This document shows, in pieces, positions 18,014 to 26,718 of a stretch of DNA of 58,273 nt; position 1 is the first letter of the stretch, and each line of letters starts with the position of its first letter. Position numbers and translations under genes: made by a program. Where the stretch lies: IMG/VR virus record IMGVR_UViG_3300029309_000040, positions 1-58,273 of that record; one strand, written 5' to 3'. The notes beneath the pieces were generated by a model. It did no database searches and was not told the DNA's origin. It saw only the letters and a list, made by a program, of their open reading frames with translations. The DNA comes from a virus.

Positions 18014-18889
18014 ATGTCCGTACTTCTTAGTCTTATCCCTTCAGTCATAGGTACTGGCGTGGGCCTAGCCCAACAGAGCAAGCTGCGCCAAGACCTTGCT
18101 GAAAGGCAGAAGCAAGCTGAGAGTCAGTTCGATCGCAGCCTACAGGCCATCCGCGACATTAGCTTCGACCCTAGCCAAGAGCTGCGTGCAGCACGCATGT
18201 CTCAACTAGAAGCAGGGAGGGCGATTGGGGATATGGCCGCGCAGAGGACTGACGAAGCCCAAGCTAGAGCTATCGCAGCTTTGCGTGACTCCCCGAGGGC
18301 CTTGCAATCAGCAGGGACGAGAGTAATAGACAGCGCTTTGGCTGCACAGCAACAGGCTGATGTAGCTGGGACGCAACAGATTTTGGCTGCAGAGATGGGG
18401 ATGGCGCAAGACGCCGAGCAAGCACGCATGCAAGCGCTGCAGCGAGACCTGTCTTTAGAGCAGATGCTGATGAACAGGGCTGCTCAGGCTGGGGATGCTG
18501 CTCAACAGGGCATCTTCGCTAGCCAAGCGGCTGGCACAGAGGCGATTCAAGCGTTAGGAAATTTGGGCAGTCAGGCTCTACTGCAAGGAGTTGACTTCGA
18601 CGACATCGGTGGGCCGCCAGGATCAGGCAAGGTCACCGACCTAGAGAGTGGAGGTTATATCGGTGAGGAAGGTGGGGTGACTGAAGGGGAGTTTGACCAC
18701 GACACCAACAAGAAAGCCATCATCGACGAGGAGAACGGACAGAAAGAAGGGGAGCTGACAGGTGGGGAGATGGTTCTCAACCCAGAGCAGACCGACGGTA
18801 TTACCACCCTTGTAGAAAAAGGGGATGCCGAGGGATTGCTGATGTTCTTGCGTGACCTCCTCAGCCAACCGCAGTTCGAAGAAGCATGA
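18014..18889 (+). CDS. Internal virion (ejection) protein, helical
   Basis: 291 aa. The N-terminus is hydrophobic (LLSLIPSVIGTGVGLAQQ). A long Ala/Gln-rich helical region (about 25-185) is typical of ejected internal core proteins. The C-terminal tail carries GGYIGEEGGVTEGEFDHDTN and LTGGEMVLNPEQ, a tail I recall from marine phage internal proteins. It overlaps the next gene as ATGA. Probably packaged and ejected with the DNA, forming part of a trans-envelope conduit. Confidence 0.68.
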   Translation: MSVLLSLIPSVIGTGVGLAQQSKLRQDLAERQKQAESQFDRSLQAIRDISFDPSQELRAARMSQLEAGRAIGDMAAQRTDEAQARAIAALRDSPRALQSAGTRVIDSALAAQQQADVAGTQQILAAEMGMAQDAEQARMQALQRDLSLEQMLMNRAAQAGDAAQQGIFASQAAGTEAIQALGNLGSQALLQGVDFDDIGGPPGSGKVTDLESGGYIGEEGGVTEGEFDHDTNKKAIIDEENGQKEGELTGGEMVLNPEQTDGITTLVEKGDAEGLLMFLRDLLSQPQFEEA

Positions 18890-20472
18890 GCGAGCTACTG
18901 TTTACAGGTCAAGTCCCTATCCCAGATCTAGCTGGGGGGGTGCAGCAGACAAGCCAGATACTGCAGAACGCCCTTACCCTTCGGTCTCGACAGCAAGCTT
19001 TGCAGGCTCAACAAATGAGAGCCACCACAGCGCAGGCATCCAGAACGATGTCTAAGTTGTACGGGAAGGGTTTGGCAAACGTGCATGAGTCTGCCATTCC
19101 TTTTGCACGACAAGCGATTGAGATGACCGCAGAGCGGATTAGACCTCTGTTGATGTTGCCGAATGGAGCTATCGAAGCAGAGCGCATCATGCGCAACACT
19201 TTTGATGCAATAGACAGATACGCGGATAGTGAGGCGTGGCACACGGCGGAACAGAAAGCGGCTGCTTTGATTGACCCAAACTCTCCTGAGTACAAGGCAG
19301 AGGTAAAGGGTATGAAGTTCTTTCGCCCTAACGTAACCCTTGAATCGGTTGCCGCGCAGTCGCGTCGCGCTCGTGGAGGTGACGTCCTAGATATGGCACT
19401 CGACTATCAAGAGGACGGCAACTTTCGTATTGTCGGAACCGATGTAGGTACCGATGGGTTGATTGACATCTCGCAACACAAGTGGTTCAACAATCCCAAC
19501 GAATTTCAATACGGTGTTGTGCCTGTCTCTGTCCGCGATTCTCAAACTATCGGGCAAAAAGAAGGGGAGGAGCACAAGAAGCTGAAGAATAATTCTGCCA
19601 CGGTCAAAGCTTACGTAGAGAAAAATGCTTTTGAAAACGGCACTCTACCCGTAGACTTTGAGGGGTTGCGAGCAGAGGACCCGAAGTTCGAGGTCCGCGT
19701 GAATGCCTTCCTCCGAGACAAGGACGATATTCTAGGAGGGTACCCGAATATGGACCAAGAGGATTTGTTCGCTCTGTATGAGTTCAAAGACCCGATTATG
19801 TTCAGCACCTCTGAGGAAGATGGCCTATCGGCGTTGGGGAGGCGCCTGACTAGATCGGTGCGTGACGAAGCGAAGAGGGAGGCAGAGTTTGCATACTATC
19901 CGCCAGATGATGAAGATGGGGAGAACATCGATAAACTCCGTGAAGACACTTATAACACAGGCTTCAAGTCAGAAGAGGAAGTGCCTAGTCTAGCCTTGCC
20001 TGGTGCGCCAGGGGCTCAGTCGGGCACACGTAATGTCGCCACCTTCCCTCTGCGTACCCTGCAAACCAAAGCCTTTGATGAAATTACGGTAATGGTTCCT
20101 AACCCAGAGTACGACGCTTTCCTAGAAAAGTATGGCAGCGAGGCCGCTTTAGTTGATTTGGCTACTGCAGGTATTCGCGTCCCTGACAAAGAGATAGCTA
20201 GAAAAATCGATGGCCTTACGCTTCGTGAAGACTCTCCGAACCTTATTCAAGTCGACATCTTTGGTAGTGACGAAAAGTACACAATCGATTTAAATGCTGT
20301 TGTTCTTGACGAGCAAGAACGTGAAATCAAAAAAGCCCTATTGGGTGCATTCGATAAGATTGGATTGACCTTCGACGGATTTAGGCAGAAAGCCAATGAA
20401 CTGTGGGGGGTGGATACTGGAGAGCCAACAGAATCTATGCGCCCCATACTTACTGGAAGCCCTAGACAATAA
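18886..20472 (+). CDS. Internal virion protein 2 (unknown domain)
   Basis: 528 aa. The N-terminal 100 residues are helical (LQNALTLRSRQQALQAQQM...), followed by a mixed globular region and an acidic stretch near 345-360 (YYPPDDEDGENIDK). It lies between two genes that look like ejected internal proteins, with a 4-bp overlap upstream and a TAATG junction downstream. No family is recognised; co-packaging with its neighbours is inferred from operon position. Confidence 0.6.
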   Translation: MSELLFTGQVPIPDLAGGVQQTSQILQNALTLRSRQQALQAQQMRATTAQASRTMSKLYGKGLANVHESAIPFARQAIEMTAERIRPLLMLPNGAIEAERIMRNTFDAIDRYADSEAWHTAEQKAAALIDPNSPEYKAEVKGMKFFRPNVTLESVAAQSRRARGGDVLDMALDYQEDGNFRIVGTDVGTDGLIDISQHKWFNNPNEFQYGVVPVSVRDSQTIGQKEGEEHKKLKNNSATVKAYVEKNAFENGTLPVDFEGLRAEDPKFEVRVNAFLRDKDDILGGYPNMDQEDLFALYEFKDPIMFSTSEEDGLSALGRRLTRSVRDEAKREAEFAYYPPDDEDGENIDKLREDTYNTGFKSEEEVPSLALPGAPGAQSGTRNVATFPLRTLQTKAFDEITVMVPNPEYDAFLEKYGSEAALVDLATAGIRVPDKEIARKIDGLTLREDSPNLIQVDIFGSDEKYTIDLNAVVLDEQEREIKKALLGAFDKIGLTFDGFRQKANELWGVDTGEPTESMRPILTGSPRQ

Positions 20473-23400
20473 TGGAAGACGAGGATTTTCAGCAGCTCCT
20501 GCTCGATTATGCAGCCACTGCTAATCTGCCGAAGAACAACGGAGACTGGGACGTCATTGACGCCAAGTTTCCTGAGTTAGAAAAGTATGATCGTGATGTT
20601 CTGCACAGCTATGTGTTGACTTACAACCAGGCAAATCAGCCTGACAACATGGAGGATTTAGGCGTCATAAATGCCAAGTTCCCTGAGCTCTTCCCTGTAA
20701 AAAAAAAAGACGAGGCACAGGTCGCACCTTCCGTATCTGTTGCGGATGGGGAGGAAACTTCTGCGGTCTCACCGTCCATATCGGACGCTCCATCCATCGA
20801 CTCGGGTACTCCCGAGCCACTGACGGCTAAGACCCCAGACGAAGTTCCGTTCCAAGAGGTTCAGTTCCTCACGGGGGACTTTGGTAACGCCATCAACAGC
20901 GTCCCATTCCTCGGAGATATCATTGATGATAGCGCGAGAGCTATAGCTCAAGGTAAGCGCCAAGGCAACGTAGTGAACGACGCTCTGTCGGTTATGAGTC
21001 GTGGTGCTGCGGCGTCTGACGAAGACGTCTTGGCCTTGATTGCTGAGGTCCAGCGTATGGAGGAGCTGGGTCCAAGTGAAGAGTTCAACAACTTCCAGAA
21101 GGTAGCGACTGAAGAAGGTGGGGTGTTCGGATTCTTGAAAGCTTTGGCTACGGAACCTCAAGCTGTACCTGAGGTTTTCCTTCAGTCCATGTCGGCCCTT
21201 GTGAACCCAGCCAGTGCAGCAGTAGCCCTTCCGATTGTTTCGGGGGGCGGACTGCTAGGCGGTCCTGGTGGTGCGGCGGCGTCCTTGCCTTACGCTATGG
21301 CTGCGGCAGGGACTACGCTTGAGACGGCATTGACTTTTGCAGAGCTACTGCAAGAGGAAGTAAAAGAGAAGGGGCTGGAGTTTGATCTCGATGGGGTGAA
21401 TGCGGTACTGGACGATACTGAAGCTCTGAATAGAATCCGAAGGAAGTCTGCTGTTCGCGGTGGCGTCATTGGAACTGTCGACGCTCTCACGGGTAGAGTG
21501 TCTACTAAAGTTGCTCAGAAGGCGCTGCTCACTGGATCCAAGGCCAAGGCCGTAGTAAAGACTGGTGCTGTTGAGGCAGTTGGAGGTGGTGTGGGAGAAG
21601 CAACGGGTAGTGCAGCTATCGGCAAGCCCATTGAAGTCGTTGAGGTTGGTCTTGAAATGGCGGGTGGGACTCCTGGTGCTGGGGTGTCTCTAGCCTCGGC
21701 AGCCCTACGACCAGGCAAGTACAAGGTCAACGGTGAGACTGTGGACCGTGCTTTCGTTCAGGACATCTTGAAGAACGCCACTCCAGAGGAGTTGGCCAAC
21801 TTAGAGATTTCTGTTGAGAACGATAAGGACCTGAAGGCTGAGATGCAGGAGCAACAGCTCCGCTCTCAGCTAGCAGAGAATTTGCCGCGCAACTTTAGTG
21901 AAGAAGCCAATGCCGAGCTCTTAGACTTGGAGTACGAGCGTGCTGTCCTAACGGGTAAGCGTGACAGTCGGTCCAAGAAGAAGCGCATTGATGAGATCGA
22001 CGCTCGCATCGACGAGATCTTCGAGTCCGAGAAGATGCGGAAAGCCCAAGAGGCTGGGATGGGCGAATTGCGTGAGACAGGATTGATTGTTGGTGGAGAA
22101 AAGGGCTTTGAGGTTACCAGAACTGTCACCCCCGTCGAGCAGGAGGTCGCGACGATGGAGGGTGGTGAGGTTGCAGGGCAGGAGACAGATATCGGGGCTC
22201 CGCTCCCGCCACCAGAGCCGTCTGGTAAAGCTTTCGAAGCACCGAAGAAAACCAGATACGAAGCCACTCGCGACTTGTTGATCCGAAAATTTCAGGACAA
22301 GTTTATTGATGTGTTCAGGCTTCAGGATGCAGTCACCGCCGCGCGCGGTGATTTAAGTCAGGACCAAGACTTCCGCATGGCGGAGGAGTTGTTCTATGGT
22401 CGGGCTGCCGATAAGATTGAGAAGCTTGAGGGTAAGCTCGAGGATATCACAAGCGGGATGAAAGAGGCTGGCCTTACGATGGACCAGTTCGATGAGTACC
22501 TCTATGCTCGCCACGCTAAAGAGCGGAATTCAAAAATCTTTGAATCTCAGAAGGCTGAAGCTGATAAGCTGAGAAGTAAAGAGAACAAGACCTCTAAGGA
22601 GAAGAATCGCCTCAAGCAGTTGGAGGAACGCATGCGCAACATGGACGGTAGTGGCATGAGTGACGCTGAAGCTGATGCCATCCTTCAGTCCTACGAAAAG
22701 GAGTTCGGGGATATGATCGGGCCCGACCAGAAATCGAGCATCCAAAACCTGCACGACCTAGTGATGGAAATCACGGCGGAGAACCGTGCCTTGGCTGTTG
22801 AGGCAGGACTGATTAGTCAAGAGGAAGCTGACCGCCAGTTTGCCGAGCAACCGAACTATGTGCCACTGCAAGGTTTCGCCGTAGACGAAAGCGGGGCGCA
22901 GACAGGTAGCTCCTACGTTAGCGGTGGGCAGGGCTTTAACGTTCGCGGAAAGGAAGGGAAGAGGGCCAAAGGCAGACAGAGCAAGGCAGCCAATCCATTG
23001 GCCCAGCTTGTCACTAACTCGGCTACCCTGCGCATCCGTGCGGAGCGCAACATGGCGTTGCAGAAACTGCACAACTTGGTAGCGGAAAACCCGAACCCAG
23101 ACGTGTGGACTGTACTTGGCCCAGGTCAAAAGCCTGACCCAACCCGCTCTGTCGGAGTGAAGATTAACGGGGAGGAACACTTCATTCAGTTCGAAAACTC
23201 TGACCATGTAAAATCCCTGAAGGAGATGGGGGTTGAAGACATCGGGATGTTGGGTCGTTTTTTCCGAGGGGCAAACAACTGGTTAAGACGGTCTTTCACA
23301 ACTATCAACCCAGAGTTCGTTCTCACAAACTTCTCTCGCGACATTCAGTCCGCTGTGCTGAACGCCGTCGCTGAAACCGATATTCCTGGTGGGCAAATAT

Positions 23401-24899
23401 CAGGGAGGTCTGACATGGTGCAGAAGATGGTGAAACGCGTGCCGCAAACCCTCAAGGCTCTGATGCAAGAAGAGGTGAGAGGCAAGGACTCTGCTCTGTC
23501 TCAGTACTACGCCGAGTTTAAAGAAGACGGTGGAAAGACGGGATGGGCATACGCTAAAAGTCTAGCACAGAGAAAAACAGAAATCGAAAATTCTCTGCGG
23601 GGAGCTGAGTTCAAAGGCAAAGGTTTTCTGAATCTTCTTGAGGGAGTCAACGACGCAGTAGAGAACAGCATCCGTCTAGCTGCATACATCGAAGCTCGTG
23701 AAGCTGGGGTGACGCGAGAGAAGGCAGCTCAACTCGCGAAGAACATCACTGTAAACTTCAACAAATCAGGTACGCTAGGCCCTGCAGCTAACAGCCTGTT
23801 TCTTTTCTTCAACGCAGCGGTGCAAGGTAGTGCCCGCACCGTTCGGAGTCTGAAGTCCCCCAAAGTGCAAAAAGCTGTAGGGCTGATGACTCTCAGTGCG
23901 GCGATGTTGGATATGGCAAATCGAGGCATGTCTGGGGAAGATGAAGATGGAGTTCTCTGGTACGACAAAATCTCCCCGTACAAGAAAGAGAGAAGCATCA
24001 TCATCATGACGGGGACAGGTCCTGACGACTACGTATCGATTCCTCTACCGTATGGGTTTGGAGCATTCTGGAGTGTCGGAACTGCGATGTCTGCTGTAGC
24101 AAACGAAGCCATGTCCGTCGATCAGGCCTTAGGCTTTACTGCTCGCAGTGTCATCACCAACTTCTCTCCAGTGCAACTGAGTGAGGGTGACAACCCTGAT
24201 GTAAACGCCCTTCGTACTATCACCCCTACCGTTCTTACACCTCTTCTCGATCGGGCAACGAATCAAACTTACTATGGTGGGAAAGTATACAGAGAGCAGT
24301 TTCCAGGTGGCACGCCTAAGCCAGAGTCTGAACTCGCGTATCGCGCTCCGCGCCTTGCCATTGAAGCTGCCCGAGCCGTAAATGTCGCTACTGGTGGTAG
24401 CCCCAACGTGCCAGGCAAGATAGATTACAACCCCGACAAGGATTGGTACACCCTTGATTTTGCGATGGGAAGTGCAGGTAAGACTGCCATTCGAACAGGA
24501 CAACTTGCCAAGGATATAGTGACGGGAGCGCCAATCAAAACTAGGAACGTTCCGTTCGCTCGGGTATTTCTCGGGAGCGCACAGGAAGACGCATACTCTT
24601 ATGACATCGATCGCTTCGAAGCGAACCGAGTAGAGGTCGAGCAGCTATTCAATGAGTTCAAGAGCAAGTCAAAGGAAGATCCTGAAGCGGGCAGATACAC
24701 GGGCATCCCAAAGCTCAAAGGGCAGCTACGTAAAGCTGAGAACCTACTGAAGGTTCAGAGAAAGAAGTTGCGCGACGCTCAGGATATCGAAAACTACGCG
24801 GAGCGATCTGAGGTTATTCAAAACATCCGCGAGGCTCAACGTAAGATTATGATGAACTTCAACAAAGAATATAATCGTGTCAGAAAAGAAAAAGATTAA
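20472..24899 (+). CDS. Giant internal virion protein with LPD38-like domain (polyvalent, ejected)
   Basis: 1475 aa. The N-terminus has a repeated short motif (DVIDAKFPELEKYD and GVINAKFPELFPV), then an acidic linker and Gly/Ala-rich hydrophobic segments (about 250-290) that may insert into membranes. Charged helical regions span about 460-560 and 690-740. From about residue 930, RFFRGANNWLRRSFTTINPE followed by FVLTNFSRDIQSAV is the pattern of large polyvalent-protein-associated domain 38. It continues with NITVNFNKSGTLGPAANSLF and FNAAVQGSARTVRSLKSPK, seen in podovirus internal proteins. It ends in Lys/Arg-rich coiled coils. The length and the membrane-like and helical segments suggest an ejected conduit protein. 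The next gene starts inside its 3' end by 23 bp. Confidence 0.7.
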   Translation: MEDEDFQQLLLDYAATANLPKNNGDWDVIDAKFPELEKYDRDVLHSYVLTYNQANQPDNMEDLGVINAKFPELFPVKKKDEAQVAPSVSVADGEETSAVSPSISDAPSIDSGTPEPLTAKTPDEVPFQEVQFLTGDFGNAINSVPFLGDIIDDSARAIAQGKRQGNVVNDALSVMSRGAAASDEDVLALIAEVQRMEELGPSEEFNNFQKVATEEGGVFGFLKALATEPQAVPEVFLQSMSALVNPASAAVALPIVSGGGLLGGPGGAAASLPYAMAAAGTTLETALTFAELLQEEVKEKGLEFDLDGVNAVLDDTEALNRIRRKSAVRGGVIGTVDALTGRVSTKVAQKALLTGSKAKAVVKTGAVEAVGGGVGEATGSAAIGKPIEVVEVGLEMAGGTPGAGVSLASAALRPGKYKVNGETVDRAFVQDILKNATPEELANLEISVENDKDLKAEMQEQQLRSQLAENLPRNFSEEANAELLDLEYERAVLTGKRDSRSKKKRIDEIDARIDEIFESEKMRKAQEAGMGELRETGLIVGGEKGFEVTRTVTPVEQEVATMEGGEVAGQETDIGAPLPPPEPSGKAFEAPKKTRYEATRDLLIRKFQDKFIDVFRLQDAVTAARGDLSQDQDFRMAEELFYGRAADKIEKLEGKLEDITSGMKEAGLTMDQFDEYLYARHAKERNSKIFESQKAEADKLRSKENKTSKEKNRLKQLEERMRNMDGSGMSDAEADAILQSYEKEFGDMIGPDQKSSIQNLHDLVMEITAENRALAVEAGLISQEEADRQFAEQPNYVPLQGFAVDESGAQTGSSYVSGGQGFNVRGKEGKRAKGRQSKAANPLAQLVTNSATLRIRAERNMALQKLHNLVAENPNPDVWTVLGPGQKPDPTRSVGVKINGEEHFIQFENSDHVKSLKEMGVEDIGMLGRFFRGANNWLRRSFTTINPEFVLTNFSRDIQSAVLNAVAETDIPGGQISGRSDMVQKMVKRVPQTLKALMQEEVRGKDSALSQYYAEFKEDGGKTGWAYAKSLAQRKTEIENSLRGAEFKGKGFLNLLEGVNDAVENSIRLAAYIEAREAGVTREKAAQLAKNITVNFNKSGTLGPAANSLFLFFNAAVQGSARTVRSLKSPKVQKAVGLMTLSAAMLDMANRGMSGEDEDGVLWYDKISPYKKERSIIIMTGTGPDDYVSIPLPYGFGAFWSVGTAMSAVANEAMSVDQALGFTARSVITNFSPVQLSEGDNPDVNALRTITPTVLTPLLDRATNQTYYGGKVYREQFPGGTPKPESELAYRAPRLAIEAARAVNVATGGSPNVPGKIDYNPDKDWYTLDFAMGSAGKTAIRTGQLAKDIVTGAPIKTRNVPFARVFLGSAQEDAYSYDIDRFEANRVEVEQLFNEFKSKSKEDPEAGRYTGIPKLKGQLRKAENLLKVQRKKLRDAQDIENYAERSEVIQNIREAQRKIMMNFNKEYNRVRKEKD

Positions 24900-25326
24900 G
24901 GATACAGCCCTCGGGGCGTGGCTGAGTACGAAGGTGCCAGCCCTAGCAGATAAAGTCGGGGACCTCCTCCCAGAGAGCGGGGTGCTGGGCGTAGTCAAGA
25001 ACCTCGTAGACAAAGAGCCAGGTGTATCTACTGAAGACAAGCTAGAGTTTGAGAAGCTCAAGCAGCAGCAAGAGGTAGAGGCTCAGAAGCAAGTGACTGA
25101 GCGCTGGAAAGCAGACATGGGGAGCGATGTAAAGCTCGCCAAGATGATCCGTCCCGTCACCCTTATCGCACTGATGACGATGTTTATGGTGACGATGGTG
25201 GCAGATAGCATGGACAACTGGGCCTTCAATGTAAAGGACAGCTATGTCGATCTACTGCAGATACTGATGCTTACGGCCTTTGGTGCGTACTTCGCTGGAA
25301 GAACTATCGAGAAGGCTAAGAAGTGA
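24877..25326 (+). CDS. Holin (two-segment membrane protein)
   Basis: 149 aa, GTG start overlapping the previous gene by 23 bp. The N-terminal half is soluble and helical (KLEFEKLKQQQEVEAQKQVTE). Two membrane segments follow: about 88-110 (MIRPVTLIALMTMFMVTMVA) and about 125-143 (LLQILMLTAFGAYFAGRTI). It ends with a basic tail. The layout (soluble coil, RPVT-type first segment, GRTIEKAKK end) matches 3TM-superfamily holins (gene-transfer release/lysis type). It is the last gene of the rightward unit, as expected for a lysis gene. Confidence 0.75.
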   Translation: MSEKKKIKDTALGAWLSTKVPALADKVGDLLPESGVLGVVKNLVDKEPGVSTEDKLEFEKLKQQQEVEAQKQVTERWKADMGSDVKLAKMIRPVTLIALMTMFMVTMVADSMDNWAFNVKDSYVDLLQILMLTAFGAYFAGRTIEKAKK

Positions 25327-25329
25327 TTG

Positions 25330-25386
25330 TTAGGCGCTGATGCCGAGGGCGGCAAGGGTCAGCATGAATACGATCAATAGTGTCAT
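25330..25386 (-). CDS. 18-aa hydrophobic micropeptide (candidate)
   Basis: Reads MTLLIVFMLTLAALGISA on the minus strand, a single membrane-spanning peptide. It ends 3 bp from the holin stop. An exact -7 box TACCTTTG lies 5 nt before its ATG, the same geometry as the late leaderless promoters. The size is minimal, so chance is possible, but promoter and composition agree. It could modulate holin or insert in the membrane. Confidence 0.4.
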   Translation of the reverse strand: MTLLIVFMLTLAALGISA

Positions 25387-25391
25387 ATGTA

Positions 25392-25399
25392 CAAAGGTA
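25392..25399 (-). promoter_or_regulatory. TACCTTTG -7 box for the micropeptide
   Basis: On the minus strand this is a perfect TAnnTTTG, followed by TACAT and the ATG at 25386. No TTG -33 is seen. Confidence 0.45.
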
Positions 25400-25414
25400 C
25401 GTAACATTCCCTTA

Positions 25415-25542
25415 ACATAAAGGAGGGGGAGTGCCGTTGCACCACCCCCTCTTTATCAATCGAAACTCTACCGAGGAAAAAACACACAAACCTCTTCGTC
25501 CTTGCGGACTAGCTGGGTAGCCAGCTGAACCAAAATCCTGTT
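25415..25542 (-). ncRNA. Candidate structured small RNA (minus strand, about 125 nt)
   Basis: A perfect -7 box TATATTTG lies on the minus strand (25547-25554), at the end of the last early gene. Downstream there is no gene but three hairpins in order: AGCTGG/CCAGCT with a 4-nt loop (25511-25526), GTCC-GCAA-GGAC with a GNRA tetraloop (25498-25509), and the terminator at 25423-25451. Promoter, compact stems and terminator without a reading frame suggest a small RNA. It may instead be the structured 3' end of the early mRNA. Confidence 0.4.
25423..25451. terminator. Bidirectional terminator between the two converging units
   Basis: Arms GAGGGGG (25423-25429) and CCCCCTC (25445-25451), with inner GTG/CAC pairs. 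CTTTAT follows on both strands. It separates the rightward late unit from the leftward early unit. Confidence 0.65.
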
Positions 25543-25555
25543 AGCACAAATATAG

Positions 25556-26071
25556 TCAGCGCTTGAATACGCTACAAACTTTCTTTGTCTCAGGGTGGAT
25601 GTATGTATTGCAGTACCCAACAAGCTGATAGCTATCTAAGGTTTGTAAATCATCAAGCACCAAGTAGGTGATGAGATCGCCCCTGCCCTTTCGGCTGTAA
25701 CACTTCTTGTACGCTTGGCTTTTGCTCACCAGACCATCAAAGTCTACGTGCTCTTTGCAGTAAGCTTTCAACTCCTCTCTGTCAACAACGACAAAAGCAG
25801 CTAGCTCGGGCATGTCAAATGCAATGCTTATAGCCTCACCAAACAACCACCCGTGATTGCCTTTTACGTTCTTCAACTCCACCCAAATCTCGTCAGGGAG
25901 GTTGTTCCCTTTGACATCGACCCCCTGATCGTCGTGCCAATAGTCAATATGCATGTGTCTGTCCTCGTCTCGTGAGGACTTCCTCACCCCAGGGTTGGCA
26001 CGCTCGTACCTTGTGGCGGAGACACCGCCATTACGCCATGACGCTTTCCTTCGTTCTTTACTGGGCTTCAT
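25556..26071 (-). CDS. Putative PD-(D/E)XK-type nuclease of the early operon
   Basis: 171 aa. The core reads HIDYWHDDQGVDVKG (about 41-55), then WVELKNVKGNHGW (63-75). The spacing D52...E65-x-K67 fits a PD-(D/E)XK nuclease core. The C-terminal half (YCNTYIHPETKKV) has no recognised motif. It is the last gene of the leftward unit, two genes from a clearer resolvase-like nuclease. Activity is inferred only from the motif; homologues appear to be common in marine phages. Confidence 0.5.
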   Translation of the reverse strand: MKPSKERRKASWRNGGVSATRYERANPGVRKSSRDEDRHMHIDYWHDDQGVDVKGNNLPDEIWVELKNVKGNHGWLFGEAISIAFDMPELAAFVVVDREELKAYCKEHVDFDGLVSKSQAYKKCYSRKGRGDLITYLVLDDLQTLDSYQLVGYCNTYIHPETKKVCSVFKR

Positions 26072-26282
26072 TGTATTGCTTCACTGCCTCTCGGATAAGG
26101 TCAGCTTCAATAAGCATCCATCGCCTGTACTCGCTGATGGTGTCGTAGACTTTGTCAGTGCTAGTTTCGACCGCGCCGCTGCTAGTATGTAATGCTTCAT
26201 ACAGCTCCCTAGACGCTTCTTGCATGCGACTGCAAGCACCGTAGTAGGTTTGGCTCAGGTCTGTTTCCGCACCGTTAGACAT
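26058..26282 (-). CDS. Small helical protein (unknown)
   Basis: 74 aa, acidic and helical (ACSRMQEASRELYEALH, ISEYRRWMLIEADLIREAVK). It overlaps the downstream gene by 14 bp and the upstream one by 8 bp, so it sits firmly in the early operon. No family is recognised; a small partner of the adjoining nucleases is possible. Confidence 0.6.
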   Translation of the reverse strand: MSNGAETDLSQTYYGACSRMQEASRELYEALHTSSGAVETSTDKVYDTISEYRRWMLIEADLIREAVKQYNEAQ

Positions 26283-26718
26283 CCGAAAGCTTCTTGATAT
26301 CCTCGATCACTTGATCAATTTGCTGTTTGTTTTTTGCAATATAAACAGCACAGGCTTTGTCATTTTCCACTAAGTGATGCAGAAAAAGCTTCCACCGCAT
26401 AGGGAAGTCGTGGTGCGAATGCAAGTACCCCTTGGTCTCTATCACCCAACTCTCGTCCTTAGCTACGAAGTCGGGGGTGTACCTGATGGGGAGCTGAACA
26501 GAGTCTGACCTGTCTGTCAAGTGCTTGCGCTTGGCCGTCATCTTCAAGTACCTGTTCGGATACCTGAACTTATCCATCAGCACATACTCCTTGCCCTCGT
26601 AGTCGAAGTCCAACCCCGCAGCACGCAGTTGGTCGTTGCAATACTTCTCTATCCCACTCTTAAACTTCCCAAGGTTCTTCTTCCGACTCGGCTTCGTCCC
26701 AGCTTTGCGCTTCTTCAT
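26275..26718 (-). CDS. Holliday-junction-resolvase-like PD-(D/E)XK endonuclease
   Basis: 147 aa, basic N-terminus, then a helix with GIEKYCNDQLRAAG. The catalytic pattern is RYTPDFVAKDESWVIETKG: D83, E94 and K96 form the PD-(D/E)XK triad, with E24 as a possible fourth ligand. The size and the PDF...ETKG layout match T7 endonuclease I-like and related phage resolvases, which cut branched DNA before packaging. It overlaps the 3' end of the primase-helicase gene by 59 bp in another frame. Confidence 0.72.
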   Translation of the reverse strand: MKKRKAGTKPSRKKNLGKFKSGIEKYCNDQLRAAGLDFDYEGKEYVLMDKFRYPNRYLKMTAKRKHLTDRSDSVQLPIRYTPDFVAKDESWVIETKGYLHSHHDFPMRWKLFLHHLVENDKACAVYIAKNKQQIDQVIEDIKKLSDV

